The notes below the pieces were generated by a model. It saw only the letters and a program-made list of their open reading frames with translations. It made no database searches and was not told where the DNA came from. The position numbers and the translations under genes were made by a program. This document shows, in pieces, positions 1 to 7,814 of a stretch of 25,742 nt of DNA; the first letter of the stretch is position 1; every line of letters starts with the position of its first letter. The stretch is from Mageeibacillus sp. UBA5747 (GTDB lineage Bacteria; Bacillota; Clostridia; Saccharofermentanales; UBA5734): assembly GCA_002419145.1 (NCBI GenBank), contig DIFN01000011.1, positions 1 through 25,742 of the forward strand, read 5' to 3'.

Positions 1-63
1 CAATTGCCGGAAAAAGGCCCAGGGTCATTTTCTCCGCTGGTCAAGAAGGTAAACCTTAGAATG

Positions 64-82
64 CTACAGCCGCAGGGCTTTT
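64..82. repeat. Direct repeat B, copy 1
   Basis: The 19-nt unit CTACAGCCGCAGGGCTTTT matches 195-213 at 18 of 19 positions, and the last 14 bases are identical. Weaker similarity continues for about 7 nt downstream with one base shifted. Confidence 0.6.
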
Positions 83-194
83 ACGATCATTACCAGACAT
101 ATTTCCGATTTTCTACCCCGATCTCACATCGGAATATTCCTTTTTCAGGTCGGGGTTATTTTTCGGCAATAAGTCACACTCCTGCCCGCTGACA

Positions 195-213
195 CTACTG
201 CCGCAGGGCTTTT
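195..213. repeat. Direct repeat B, copy 2
   Basis: CTACTGCCGCAGGGCTTTT is the second copy of the unit at 64-82, 131 bp downstream, with one mismatch. Both copies lie in the non-coding region before the LCP gene. Confidence 0.6.
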
Positions 214-358
214 CGGTCGTGCATCTTTTCTGATTTGATTTTCGAACCTGATATCGAAAGCGGCAACTGCCGGAAAAGCACCTGGGGATCGCCCCGCGCC
301 CCACCGCAATCCCGTCCGACGGCCTGCCGGCCGCGTCCGGTCTCGCTGCCGCATCTTG

Positions 359-387
359 TTGACAGTATCGGAAAAAAGGACTATATA
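359..387 (+). promoter_or_regulatory. Sigma-A promoter of the LCP gene
   Basis: A perfect -35 TTGACA at 359-364 is followed after exactly 17 bp by TATATA at 382-387 (4 of 6 to TATAAT). Transcription would start near 394, giving a leader of about 50 nt before the ATG at 443. The promoter lies inside the longest open frame, so the in-frame upstream TTG at 356 cannot be the translation start. Confidence 0.75.
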
Positions 388-442
388 TACAAATTGCTTT
401 ACTTTTTATGATAAAAATCAACCTGATCCGATAGGAACCAAA

Positions 443-1570
443 ATGAAACATCAGTATCCCGCTGTACCATCTCCTGAGCCTGAAAACAAGCCATCCTGTC
501 AATCGACAGACAGAGTCTACTGTCGAACCCATCCAACCAGACCAGCCAAACGTGCGCTGAAAATCGTGCTTATACTCATCAGCCTGGTTCTGGTGGTTAT
601 CCTGGCTTTGGGTGGCGGGATGTGGGTCTTTCTTAACCAGAATGTCCGGACCTTTGATGCCGCCGAGACCTTGAAAGAACCCTATAACACGGCTTCTGAG
701 CCACTCGAACATCCGCTGCCGGAGGTCAGGGGCATCACCAATATTCTGCTGCTCGGGGTGGACAACCGGGATGCCGCATCTGACAGCATCGCTGAACGCT
801 CGGATTCGATGATGATCCTGACCGTGGATTCGGTCCATGACCAGATCAAACTGACATCGCTGCAGCGCGACATGAGTGTTTACATTCCGGGCAAAAAAGG
901 CACGGACAAGATCAACGCAGCCAATGCTCTCGGGGGGCCGCTTCTGGCCATGCGCGTGGTCAGTGAGACCTTGCGCCTGGACATCCAGAAATTTGTCGTC
1001 GTCAACATGGCTGGTTTGGAAAAAATCATCGATGCTGCTGGCGGGGTCACGCTCGATGTTTCGGAAAAGGAACTCAAGGCAGTCAACGAAGAGCTGGCCA
1101 TGGTCAATAAGACTTTCCCGGACACGGAGCCGTCACCGACCCTCGCGCAACCGGGTGTCCAGATTTTAAATGGCCGCCAAGCGGTAACTTATGCCCGCAT
1201 TCGCAAGATCGACAGCGATTATGCCCGCATGGAGCGCCAGCGCGAGGTCCTGCAGGCGCTGGCAGAGGCTGCTCTCAAAGCCGGACCCCAAGCAAAAATC
1301 AATCTGGCCCAAGTTGGACTGTCCCAGATCACGACCAATCTGACCACGCGAGAGATGTTTCTTCTTGGCCTGCGGGCGCTTCCTTTGCTCAGGAAACCCA
1401 TTGCCCAGCTCCAGATTCCGATCGAAGGCTACTACAAAAATGTCAATGGCGATGTCTGGAAAAGCCTGTGCGATTTCAATGGCATGATCCCTTTGCTGCA
1501 GGACTTCATCTACGGCCAGACTTTCCCCTTTGATCCCGTCAAGAAGATCAAAGGTGCTCCAGGCGACTGA
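443..1570 (+). CDS. LCP (LytR-CpsA-Psr) family cell-wall polymer transferase
   Basis: LCP proteins move undecaprenyl-linked glycopolymers (teichoic acid, capsule) onto peptidoglycan outside the membrane. The 375-residue product has a cytoplasmic N-terminus of about 38 residues, one membrane helix at about 40-64, then the LCP domain. Family motifs are visible: ILLLGVD near 101-107, RSDSMMI near 119-125, SLQRDM near 139-144 (the usual phosphate-binding Arg/Asp region), KINAA near 156-160, and an Arg-rich YARIRKIDSDYARMERQ segment. ATG 443 is chosen because AGGA lies at 433-436 and the promoter at 359-387 precedes it. A DUF6106-type membrane gene follows with its own likely promoter. The polymer substrate cannot be read from the sequence. 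Confidence 0.9.
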   Translation: MKHQYPAVPSPEPENKPSCQSTDRVYCRTHPTRPAKRALKIVLILISLVLVVILALGGGMWVFLNQNVRTFDAAETLKEPYNTASEPLEHPLPEVRGITNILLLGVDNRDAASDSIAERSDSMMILTVDSVHDQIKLTSLQRDMSVYIPGKKGTDKINAANALGGPLLAMRVVSETLRLDIQKFVVVNMAGLEKIIDAAGGVTLDVSEKELKAVNEELAMVNKTFPDTEPSPTLAQPGVQILNGRQAVTYARIRKIDSDYARMERQREVLQALAEAALKAGPQAKINLAQVGLSQITTNLTTREMFLLGLRALPLLRKPIAQLQIPIEGYYKNVNGDVWKSLCDFNGMIPLLQDFIYGQTFPFDPVKKIKGAPGD

Positions 1571-1636
1571 TCTCCCAAGGCTTGAAATGCATCTGCGGCC
1601 AACGTCTGGTACCTCCCTATGCCCATCATTTTCATG

Positions 1637-1665
1637 TTGCCCTCATTGACGAATATCGCTAAAAT
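1637..1665 (+). promoter_or_regulatory. Probable promoter of the DUF6106-type gene
   Basis: TTGCCC at 1637-1642 and TAAAAT at 1660-1665 are separated by 17 bp. Transcription would start near 1672, just before the GGAAGG at 1673-1678. There is no terminator-like hairpin after the LCP stop, so read-through is also possible. Confidence 0.5.
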
Positions 1666-1690
1666 GGGCATTGGAAGGCGGTGGACTCTA

Positions 1691-2206
1691 ATGGATGATT
1701 CCTTTCATGAAATGATTGTCAAAGCCAGGATGACCTCGAACGACCGGCTTAAAATGGTGGGGTTGGTCCTGCTTGGCTTGGTTTTGCTGTTCCTTGTGAT
1801 CCTGTTTGGCGGCTATCTGGGCAGCCTGAGCGTCCTGATCCTGGCTGGGATTGGGTATGGCCTGTTTTATCTGCTCCGTGGCTTTGCCCGCGAATACGAA
1901 TACACCGTCACCAATGGCGACCTCGATATTGACCTGATCATTGCTCAGCGCAAGCGCCGCCGGGTCTTTTCCGGCGTAGCCCGTACGTTTGATTCGATGG
2001 AACCTCTGGACAAACAGTCAGCATCTGCCGCACAGTCGGAAAAGACTGGCACACAGATTGACTGTCGCTCCAGCCAGAATCGCGGTGTTGACTACAAGAT
2101 CCGGACCGACTACAACGGCAAACCTGTAGTTGTGCTGTTCTCGCCCGATGAGAAGATCGTTAACCAACTGAAGAAATACAATCCGGGTCGGATCCGCCTG
2201 GGCTAA
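1691..2206 (+). CDS. DUF6106-type membrane protein
   Basis: This is a small protein of 171 residues with an N-terminal amphipathic stretch (MDDSFHEMIVKAR), two adjacent membrane helices (about residues 22-42 and 45-62), then a cytoplasmic-looking part. The segment YEYTVTNGDLDIDLIIAQRK after the helices matches the conserved core I recall for DUF6106, a clostridial family of unknown function. That assignment is from memory of the pattern. The start at 1691 is preferred over the upstream in-frame starts because the promoter at 1637-1665 and GGAAGG (1673-1678) or GGTGG (1680-1684) precede it. The C-terminus (YNGKPVVVLFSPDEKIVNQL) resembles a small alpha/beta unit. No function is proposed. Confidence 0.75.
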   Translation: MDDSFHEMIVKARMTSNDRLKMVGLVLLGLVLLFLVILFGGYLGSLSVLILAGIGYGLFYLLRGFAREYEYTVTNGDLDIDLIIAQRKRRRVFSGVARTFDSMEPLDKQSASAAQSEKTGTQIDCRSSQNRGVDYKIRTDYNGKPVVVLFSPDEKIVNQLKKYNPGRIRLG

Positions 2207-2237
2207 GCCATCACCTCGTGTGGAAAGGGTCAATGAA

Positions 2238-3593
2238 ATGGGCAAATCAAGAGACAGGTTTTTCACTCCGACCGAACGCAGCTGGATTCTCTATGACTGG
2301 GCCAATTCCGCTTATGCGACCATTATCATGGCAGCTGTTTTCCCAATCTATTTTGCGAGTGTGGCCAAATCAGCAGGTGTCAGCGGCGATATCTGGTGGG
2401 GCTATGGTTCATCGGCCGCAACTCTGACTGTTGCGATCCTGGCCCCCGTGCTCGGTGCCATTGCCGATTTTCACGGCATGAAAAAAAAGCTGCTGCTGGC
2501 ATTCCTGCTTATTGGCCTGGCTTTCACCGCACTGATGGCCCTGACTGATAATTGGCAGGTCATGCTGCTTGGCTATGTATTTTCCTACATCGGCTTCACC
2601 GGCTCTTTGCTGTTTTACGATGCCTTCATCACCGATGTCACCACCCCAGACCGGATGGACAAAGTCTCAGCCTGGGGTTATGCCATGGGCTACCTGGGCG
2701 GCAGCACCATCCCGTTCCTCCTCTCGATCCTGCTGATCACCGCCGGCCCTTCGTTTGGTATCGGCGCCACACTGGCGGTCAAGTTATCCGTGGGCCTGTG
2801 CGTCATCTGGTGGGCTGGTTTTAGCTTGCCGATCCTGATTCGTGTCCACCAGGTCCATTCGATCGACATGCCGGCCAAAGACCTCGTCGGCAGCGCGCTG
2901 CGCGGCATCGTCCGGACGGCCCGGGAAATCATCGCCAACCGGGCCATGCTGGTCTTTATGCTGGCCTATTTTTTCTACATCGATGGTGTCAATACGGTTA
3001 TCCATATGGCGACTGTGTACGGATCGACCCTGGGTCTGGACTCCACTGGCATGATTCTGGCCTTGCTGGTGACTCAGCTGGTGGCTGTGCCCTGCTCGAT
3101 TGTCTTTGGTCGTCTGGCGCGGCGCTTTGGTTCGATCAACATGATCACGGTGGCCATAGGCATCTATATCGTGATTTGTCTGGTCGGTTTCTACATGGGG
3201 AGCTTGGTTGAATCAGGGTCTCCGGGTGGAGTTGCAACAGCGACGCGTCTGTTCTGGGCCATGGCTGTTCTGGTCGGGACCAGCCAGGGCGGCATCCAGG
3301 CCTTGTCGCGCTCGTTTTTCGGCAAACTTGTCCCGCCTGATCGTTCCAATGAATTTTTTGGGTTTTTTGATATTTTTGGTAAATTTGCCGCCGTCATGGG
3401 CCCCTTTATCTATGCAACGCTCGCAGGCCTGACCGGCCGTTCGTCCTCCGGGATTCTCGGCCTGATCATCCTGTTTGCCATCGGCTTTGTCATCATCCGG
3501 ATCGGCCGACCCTACCTGCGCCTGGTTGAGGAACAGGGGGCCGCGGCTGAGCGCGCTGCTGTGGAGGCCCGCAACAACCACCATGACAGCTGA
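2238..3593 (+). CDS. UMF1/Atg22-type MFS transporter
   Basis: This is a 451-residue polytopic membrane protein with about 12 hydrophobic helices in two halves. The N-terminal RSWILYDWANSAYAT, followed by a helix ending in FPIYF, is characteristic of the UMF1 family (vacuole effluxer Atg22-like). Bacterial members have no firmly known substrate. ATG 2238 is preferred over the GTG at 2220 because AAAGGG at 2224-2229 sits 8 nt upstream. The gene begins 31 bp after the DUF6106-type stop and its end overlaps the thioesterase start by 11 bp, so the two are translationally coupled. The C-terminus is charged and Ala-rich, as expected of a cytoplasmic tail. Confidence 0.88.
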   Translation: MGKSRDRFFTPTERSWILYDWANSAYATIIMAAVFPIYFASVAKSAGVSGDIWWGYGSSAATLTVAILAPVLGAIADFHGMKKKLLLAFLLIGLAFTALMALTDNWQVMLLGYVFSYIGFTGSLLFYDAFITDVTTPDRMDKVSAWGYAMGYLGGSTIPFLLSILLITAGPSFGIGATLAVKLSVGLCVIWWAGFSLPILIRVHQVHSIDMPAKDLVGSALRGIVRTAREIIANRAMLVFMLAYFFYIDGVNTVIHMATVYGSTLGLDSTGMILALLVTQLVAVPCSIVFGRLARRFGSINMITVAIGIYIVICLVGFYMGSLVESGSPGGVATATRLFWAMAVLVGTSQGGIQALSRSFFGKLVPPDRSNEFFGFFDIFGKFAAVMGPFIYATLAGLTGRSSSGILGLIILFAIGFVIIRIGRPYLRLVEEQGAAAERAAVEARNNHHDS

Positions 3594-4410
3594 CTTCACT
3601 CCGGGGCTTTTTCCTTTTACCATCCGCAGCTCCGATACGGATTTTGCTGACCAGCTCCATCTGTCTTCCCTGTTTGCCTTGATGCAGGAGGCCGCTTACC
3701 ATCATGCGGAGCAGATCGGTATCGGCGCCAGCTCGCTGGATCGAGCTGATCTGACCTGGATTCTATCCAAGGTCTCGGTCCGTCTGGACCGCCTGCCCCA
3801 CTGGGGCGAACCCATCTGGATCCGGACCTGGAGCCGCGGGGTGAAAAAGCTGGTGTTCCTGCGCGACTACCAGCTGCTGGCCGGATCCCCTGACGCGCCC
3901 CCGATCGTCCGGGCAACCTCGGAATGGCTGGTGGCGCGCAAGTCTGACCATCGGCCGCAGCGGCCTGAGATGATCCTGGGGCCTGCCGGTCTGCAGGGTG
4001 TCGCCCTGGAAATCCCGGAAACATTCGACTTTGCCTGCAGCAGAATCGATCCAGCCCCCGGCAGGGATCTGGCCAGTCCCCCTGAACCTTTGCTGATCAA
4101 ATATGCTGATTATTCCGAAATCGACCGCAACCACCATGTCAACAACACCCATTATGTCGCCTGGAGCATGGACGCCGCTTACGCCTATTTCCGGGATGGC
4201 CCGGGACAACTGCCTGGGCTTGACACCCGGCCGCTTGACTTGGCTGCCATCGACATCCAGTATCTTGCGGAAATCCGTCCGGGTGAACGGACTTTCCTAT
4301 CTGTCTATCCGGATCCAGGACAACCCGGCATGGCCCTTCTGGTTGAAGGTTCGCACGCCGATCAAAAATCAATTGCTTTCCGGGCCCTGCTGTCCTTCCG
4401 CCAGACGTAA
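3583..4410 (+). CDS. Acyl-ACP thioesterase (FAT family)
   Basis: It is predicted to hydrolyse acyl-ACP to free fatty acid in the cytosol. The 275-residue length fits the bacterial double-hotdog thioesterases related to plant FatA/FatB. The N-terminal half carries the first hotdog (FPFTIRSSDTDF, then LMQEAAYHHAEQIG). The second hotdog carries DRNHHVNNTHYVAW from residue 181. D181, N183 and H185 correspond to the catalytic Asp-x-Asn-x-His of FatB enzymes. The start ATG at 3583 lies inside the end of the MFS gene. GGAGG at 3563-3567 is 15 nt away, which is long, so coupling to the upstream gene probably matters. Chain-length preference cannot be predicted here. Confidence 0.9.
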   Translation: MTADFTPGLFPFTIRSSDTDFADQLHLSSLFALMQEAAYHHAEQIGIGASSLDRADLTWILSKVSVRLDRLPHWGEPIWIRTWSRGVKKLVFLRDYQLLAGSPDAPPIVRATSEWLVARKSDHRPQRPEMILGPAGLQGVALEIPETFDFACSRIDPAPGRDLASPPEPLLIKYADYSEIDRNHHVNNTHYVAWSMDAAYAYFRDGPGQLPGLDTRPLDLAAIDIQYLAEIRPGERTFLSVYPDPGQPGMALLVEGSHADQKSIAFRALLSFRQT

Positions 4411-4457
4411 AGTTCAGCTAATGTTCACATAAGCCAGACGCGCCGTCTCAATTGATC

Positions 4458-4466
4458 TGATATAAT
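4458..4466 (+). promoter_or_regulatory. Extended -10 promoter of the Gld-like ABC cassette
   Basis: TGATATAAT is a perfect extended -10 (TGnTATAAT) and there is no good -35 at 17 bp. Transcription would start near 4473. This leaves a leader of about 88 nt that contains two copies of GCCGCCAGG (4489-4497 and 4511-4519) and a small hairpin at 4510-4524. Confidence 0.75.
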
Positions 4467-4560
4467 CGTAACGGTTGTCCGCCCGTCGGCCGCCAGGAGC
4501 TTTTCCGGCAGCCGCCAGGTGGCTCTGTGTGCCATCAGATTGCCCCACGGAGGAATTCCT

Positions 4561-5514
4561 ATGATCGAGATTCAAAATCTAGTCAAACAGTATGGCGGGG
4601 TGAAGGCTGTCAACAACATCAGTTTCACCGTCGAAAAAGGTGAAATTCTGGGCTTCCTGGGCCCCAACGGCGCCGGGAAATCAACCACCATGAACATTTT
4701 GACCGGGTATCTGTCTGCCTCGTCAGGCACCGTTAAAATCGCTGGTTATGATATCCTGGACAATCCGCAGGAAGCCAAGCGCCATATTGGGTACCTGCCT
4801 GAGAATCCACCCCTCTATCTGGACATGACGGTTCAGGAATACCTGCGTTTTGTCTGTGCCTTGAAGGGGGTCAAAAAACCAGAACAGACCCGGCAACTGG
4901 CCGAGATCATGAAGCTGGCGCGGGTCACCGATGTTGCGGACCGCCTGATCAAAAACCTTTCGAAGGGCTATCGGCAGCGCGTCGGCATCGCCCAGGCGCT
5001 GGTCGGTAACCCTGAAGTCCTGGTGCTGGATGAACCGACGGTTGGCCTCGACCCCAAGCAGATCATCGAGATCAGAAACCTGATCAAGGATCTGGGTAAA
5101 AAACACACCGTCATCCTGAGCTCGCACATCCTGACTGAGGTGAAGGCCGTCTGTGATCGGATTGTCATCATTAACCAAGGCACCATTGCTGCGATTGACA
5201 CCCCTGAGGGTCTGTCGCGCCAGATGGGTCGGGCGAATAAGCTTTCCATGACGGCCGAGGGCCCCGCCCGTGAGATCATCGAGCAACTGCGCCAGCTCCA
5301 GGGTGTGCGTGCAGTCTCCATCCTGGCAGAAAAGGCAGGCAATCTCACGGTGTACGAGATTGAACTCGAACCAGAAGCCGAAGCGCGCAAACCGATCTTT
5401 TTTGAGATGGCCCGCCAAGGCTGGCCGATTCTCGAATTCAAATCACTCGATCCGACCTTGGAGGAGATTTTCCTGCAGGTGACATCATCCAGTCCAGAAG
5501 GGAAGAAGGTGTGA
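4561..5514 (+). CDS. GldA-like ABC transporter ATPase
   Basis: This is the ATP-hydrolysing subunit of an ABC-2 type exporter, 317 residues. Visible motifs are Walker A GPNGAGKST at 34-42, signature LSKGY at 133-137, Walker B VLVLDEPT with D157 and E158, and the H-loop His at 189. A C-terminal extension of about 100 residues after the NBD is typical of this group. ATG 4561 is set by GGAGGA at 4549-4554, 6 nt upstream; in-frame codons before it lack a ribosome binding site. The stop TGA overlaps the permease GTG as GTGA. The pairing with GldF-, GldG- and DUF4340-type genes downstream defines the subfamily better than the ATPase alone. Confidence 0.92.
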   Translation: MIEIQNLVKQYGGVKAVNNISFTVEKGEILGFLGPNGAGKSTTMNILTGYLSASSGTVKIAGYDILDNPQEAKRHIGYLPENPPLYLDMTVQEYLRFVCALKGVKKPEQTRQLAEIMKLARVTDVADRLIKNLSKGYRQRVGIAQALVGNPEVLVLDEPTVGLDPKQIIEIRNLIKDLGKKHTVILSSHILTEVKAVCDRIVIINQGTIAAIDTPEGLSRQMGRANKLSMTAEGPAREIIEQLRQLQGVRAVSILAEKAGNLTVYEIELEPEAEARKPIFFEMARQGWPILEFKSLDPTLEEIFLQVTSSSPEGKKV

Positions 5515-6305
5515 GCGCCATGTCAAGAATCCTGGCCATTTTCAAACGTGATTACCTGTCATATTTCCGGTCCCCGATCGGATTTGTTGTCCTGGCCATT
5601 TTCATGCTGCTCAGCGGCTTGTATTTCTCCGCCGGAGTCCTGCAGTCTTACCAGAACATGGTCGGTGAAATCGCATTTATGCAATCGTTCCTGTTCATCG
5701 TGGTGCCGCTTTTAACCATGCGCTCGTTTGCCGAAGACCGCAAGAACGGCACAGAAGTATTGCTTTTGACGTCCCCGGCCAGTACGGTGGAGATTGTCCT
5801 GGGCAAATACCTCGCTGCGCTGGCGCTGATGGTGACCCTTTTAGCTGGCACCCTGCTCCACCTGGCTATCACCCTGGCCTATGGCGGCCTGATTAACTTC
5901 AATGTCCTTGGCGCCTACCTGGGTTTTCTGTTCCTGGCAGCCGCTTACCTGGCCATCGGCCTGTTTGCCTCGGCCACCACCGAAAACCAGATCATCGCGG
6001 CTGTTATCACCTTTATCGTCATCATCGCCATGACGTTGCTCGATGCCATCGCTTCCATGACCGGCCAGATGGTCACAACTCTCCTCGCCCAGCTGAATTT
6101 TTTCGGCCTGCCGGACACCTCGATCGACCAGGCCGGCCAGGCTGTGACTCGAGCCTTGCAGTGGCTCAGTCCAATGACGCGGATCGCGGACCTGACCAAT
6201 GGGATTTTCGCCTTGGCGCCGCTCCTGTTTTTACTGAGTGTCGCCGCCGCGTTCCTGTTCTTGACCAACCGCCTGATTGAAAAAAGACGCTGGAGCCAGA
6301 GGTGA
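5511..6305 (+). CDS. GldF-like ABC-2 permease
   Basis: This is the membrane subunit for the ATPase just upstream, 264 residues with about six helices (roughly 22-43, 56-70, 100-124, 132-155, 162-182, 232-252). The cytoplasmic segment RSFAEDRKNGTEVLLLTSP at 71-89 is the hallmark of the GldF/NosY-type ABC-2 permeases. GTG 5511 overlaps the upstream stop (GTGA). An ATG at 5520 in the same frame, with AAGGTG about 8 nt upstream, is an equally good start and would shorten the protein by 3 residues. The stop TGA is part of the AGAGGTGA ribosome binding site of the next gene. Confidence 0.9.
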   Translation: MSAMSRILAIFKRDYLSYFRSPIGFVVLAIFMLLSGLYFSAGVLQSYQNMVGEIAFMQSFLFIVVPLLTMRSFAEDRKNGTEVLLLTSPASTVEIVLGKYLAALALMVTLLAGTLLHLAITLAYGGLINFNVLGAYLGFLFLAAAYLAIGLFASATTENQIIAAVITFIVIIAMTLLDAIASMTGQMVTTLLAQLNFFGLPDTSIDQAGQAVTRALQWLSPMTRIADLTNGIFALAPLLFLLSVAAAFLFLTNRLIEKRRWSQR

Positions 6306-6309
6306 CATC

Positions 6310-7782
6310 ATGAAAGTACCTGCTACAGACCGCAGAAACCAGACCCTGAAGCTTTATTCCGTCTCGACGACGGTCATCTTCCTGGCGATTCTTTTGGTCT
6401 TTAACATCGTCTTTGACCAGCTGCTGGGTGAAAAACTCAAATGGGATTGGTCATCCGGCCAGATGTACAGCTTGGGCGACGTCAGCGAAGCCATTTTGAC
6501 TGACATGGACCAGCCGGTGACCCTCACCGCTTTATTTCGCGAAGAAGAAGCTGCCACGTTCGGCTATGTCAGCATCCTGCCCCTGCTCAGGGAATACGAG
6601 GAAAAGTCCGGCGGTCAGCTGAGCGTCCGCTTCATCGATCCAGACCGGACGCCCTCCGTCCTGAAGGAGGTAGACCCGTCAGGCTATCTCGGCGCCAGGC
6701 AAGGGGACCTGGTCCTTACCTGTGAGGCTACAGGTAAAGGCAAAGTCGTCCGTTATGAGGATTTATTCCAGACCGAGCTCGACTACCAGACGTACCAGAC
6801 CATCCTGACCGGTGTGACCGCTGAGCAGAGCCTGACCGGAGCCATCCAGTCCGTCTTGTCGCCGGTCACCCCGACGGTCTATTTCACCCGTGGCCACGAT
6901 GAGCCCGATTACGAAACCGACTACACCGCCATAACGGGCCTGCTTAAGAACAACAATTTCGCAGTCGCAGCGCTGGATCTGTTTTCCGGTGAGCCCGTGC
7001 CACAGGATTGCTCGGTCCTGGTCATGATTGACCCCAAAAAAGACCTGACGCGTGCAGAGGCCGAATCAGTCGACCGCTATCTGCGTTCGGGCGGCAGCCT
7101 GATGGTGATGTCCTCTTTTGGTACCCAGGCATTGCCCAATCTCAATTCGGTGCTCGCCGATTATGACTTGGCGCTGAGCTCGGACAAAATCCGGGAAGGC
7201 AGCCCAGACTACCGCCTGGGTGATGATCCCTACGTCATTCGGGCCATCGCTCCAGCCGGAACGATCACCCAGCAGGCCATTGACGGCTACACCCTCGCAG
7301 ACAAGGTCCGTGCGATCGATCAATTAAACAGTGGCAAGGACTACATCCAGACCGAGGCTGTGCTAACCACCTCCGGCCAAGGTGTGCGGGAAACAGGCGG
7401 TGACCCTCTGGCCAGTTCCGAGGCGGGCACTCAGGTTCTGGCAGCCATCAGCACGCATGAAGGGTACATCGACGGCAGCACGGTCACCGACAGTACACGG
7501 GTCATGGTCAGCGGATCGAGCTCGATGTTTGGTGACGCGCTGATCAACCAGTATGGCAGCAACATCTACAATGCTGGTTTGTTTTTCTATAGCATCCAGT
7601 GGCTGGCCGGCTCCGATGCCGCCGATGTCCTGTACATCGAAGCCAAAGTCCCGCCCAGCTTCGCAGTTGCCGCCGGAAATGCCACGGTCAATGGCCTGGT
7701 CGCTATTCTGGCTATCCTGGTGATCCCGGCCATCTTGTTCGGTCTGGCCTTGTGGGTCTACCGCCGCCGGAAAAATCTGTGA
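6310..7782 (+). CDS. GldG-like ABC transporter auxiliary protein
   Basis: The protein has 491 residues: an N-terminal membrane helix (about 16-36), a long extracytoplasmic-looking domain, and a C-terminal helix (about 463-484) ending in YRRRKNL, so both ends face the cytoplasm. The pattern KWDWSSGQMYSLGD soon after the first helix, then the FIDPDR segment near 108-113, is typical of the ABC_transp_aux/GldG family. In Flavobacterium, GldG acts with GldA and GldF in gliding. In other phyla the role is unknown. ATG 6310 is set by AGAGGTGA at 6298-6305, overlapping the permease stop. Gliding should not be inferred from this gene alone. Confidence 0.88.
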   Translation: MKVPATDRRNQTLKLYSVSTTVIFLAILLVFNIVFDQLLGEKLKWDWSSGQMYSLGDVSEAILTDMDQPVTLTALFREEEAATFGYVSILPLLREYEEKSGGQLSVRFIDPDRTPSVLKEVDPSGYLGARQGDLVLTCEATGKGKVVRYEDLFQTELDYQTYQTILTGVTAEQSLTGAIQSVLSPVTPTVYFTRGHDEPDYETDYTAITGLLKNNNFAVAALDLFSGEPVPQDCSVLVMIDPKKDLTRAEAESVDRYLRSGGSLMVMSSFGTQALPNLNSVLADYDLALSSDKIREGSPDYRLGDDPYVIRAIAPAGTITQQAIDGYTLADKVRAIDQLNSGKDYIQTEAVLTTSGQGVRETGGDPLASSEAGTQVLAAISTHEGYIDGSTVTDSTRVMVSGSSSMFGDALINQYGSNIYNAGLFFYSIQWLAGSDAADVLYIEAKVPPSFAVAAGNATVNGLVAILAILVIPAILFGLALWVYRRRKNL

Positions 7783-7814
7783 GCAACCGAGCATCCAGCA
7801 GGGGAGTGTCTTGA

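Larger units (their letters stand above)
1..358. other. Non-coding region with degenerate short repeats
   Basis: I see no convincing gene here. The open frames are short and lack family character. The stretch holds two imperfect direct repeat pairs (1-14 with 264-277, and 64-82 with 195-213). It also holds small hairpins: CCGAT/ATCGG at 118-132 and TTTCGA/TCGAAA at 240-259. The part nearest the promoter (about 278-350) is very GC-rich. It may be the tail of an upstream intergenic region or a decayed repeat element. Confidence 0.5.

Noticed and set aside
61..192. Short open frame on + with AAGAAGG at 44-50 upstream
   Set aside because: Only 43 codons, ribosome binding site 10 nt away, no family character, no promoter, and it runs through a repeat copy.
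113..838. Long minus-strand open frame over the non-coding region and the start of the LCP gene
   Set aside because: It is antisense to a clear LCP domain, its product is low in recognisable structure, and no ribosome binding site was seen.
4561..7782. Gliding motility operon
   Set aside because: The GldA/F/G resemblance is real, but no other gliding or type 9 secretion genes are present and the host looks like a Clostridium relative, so motility is not claimed.
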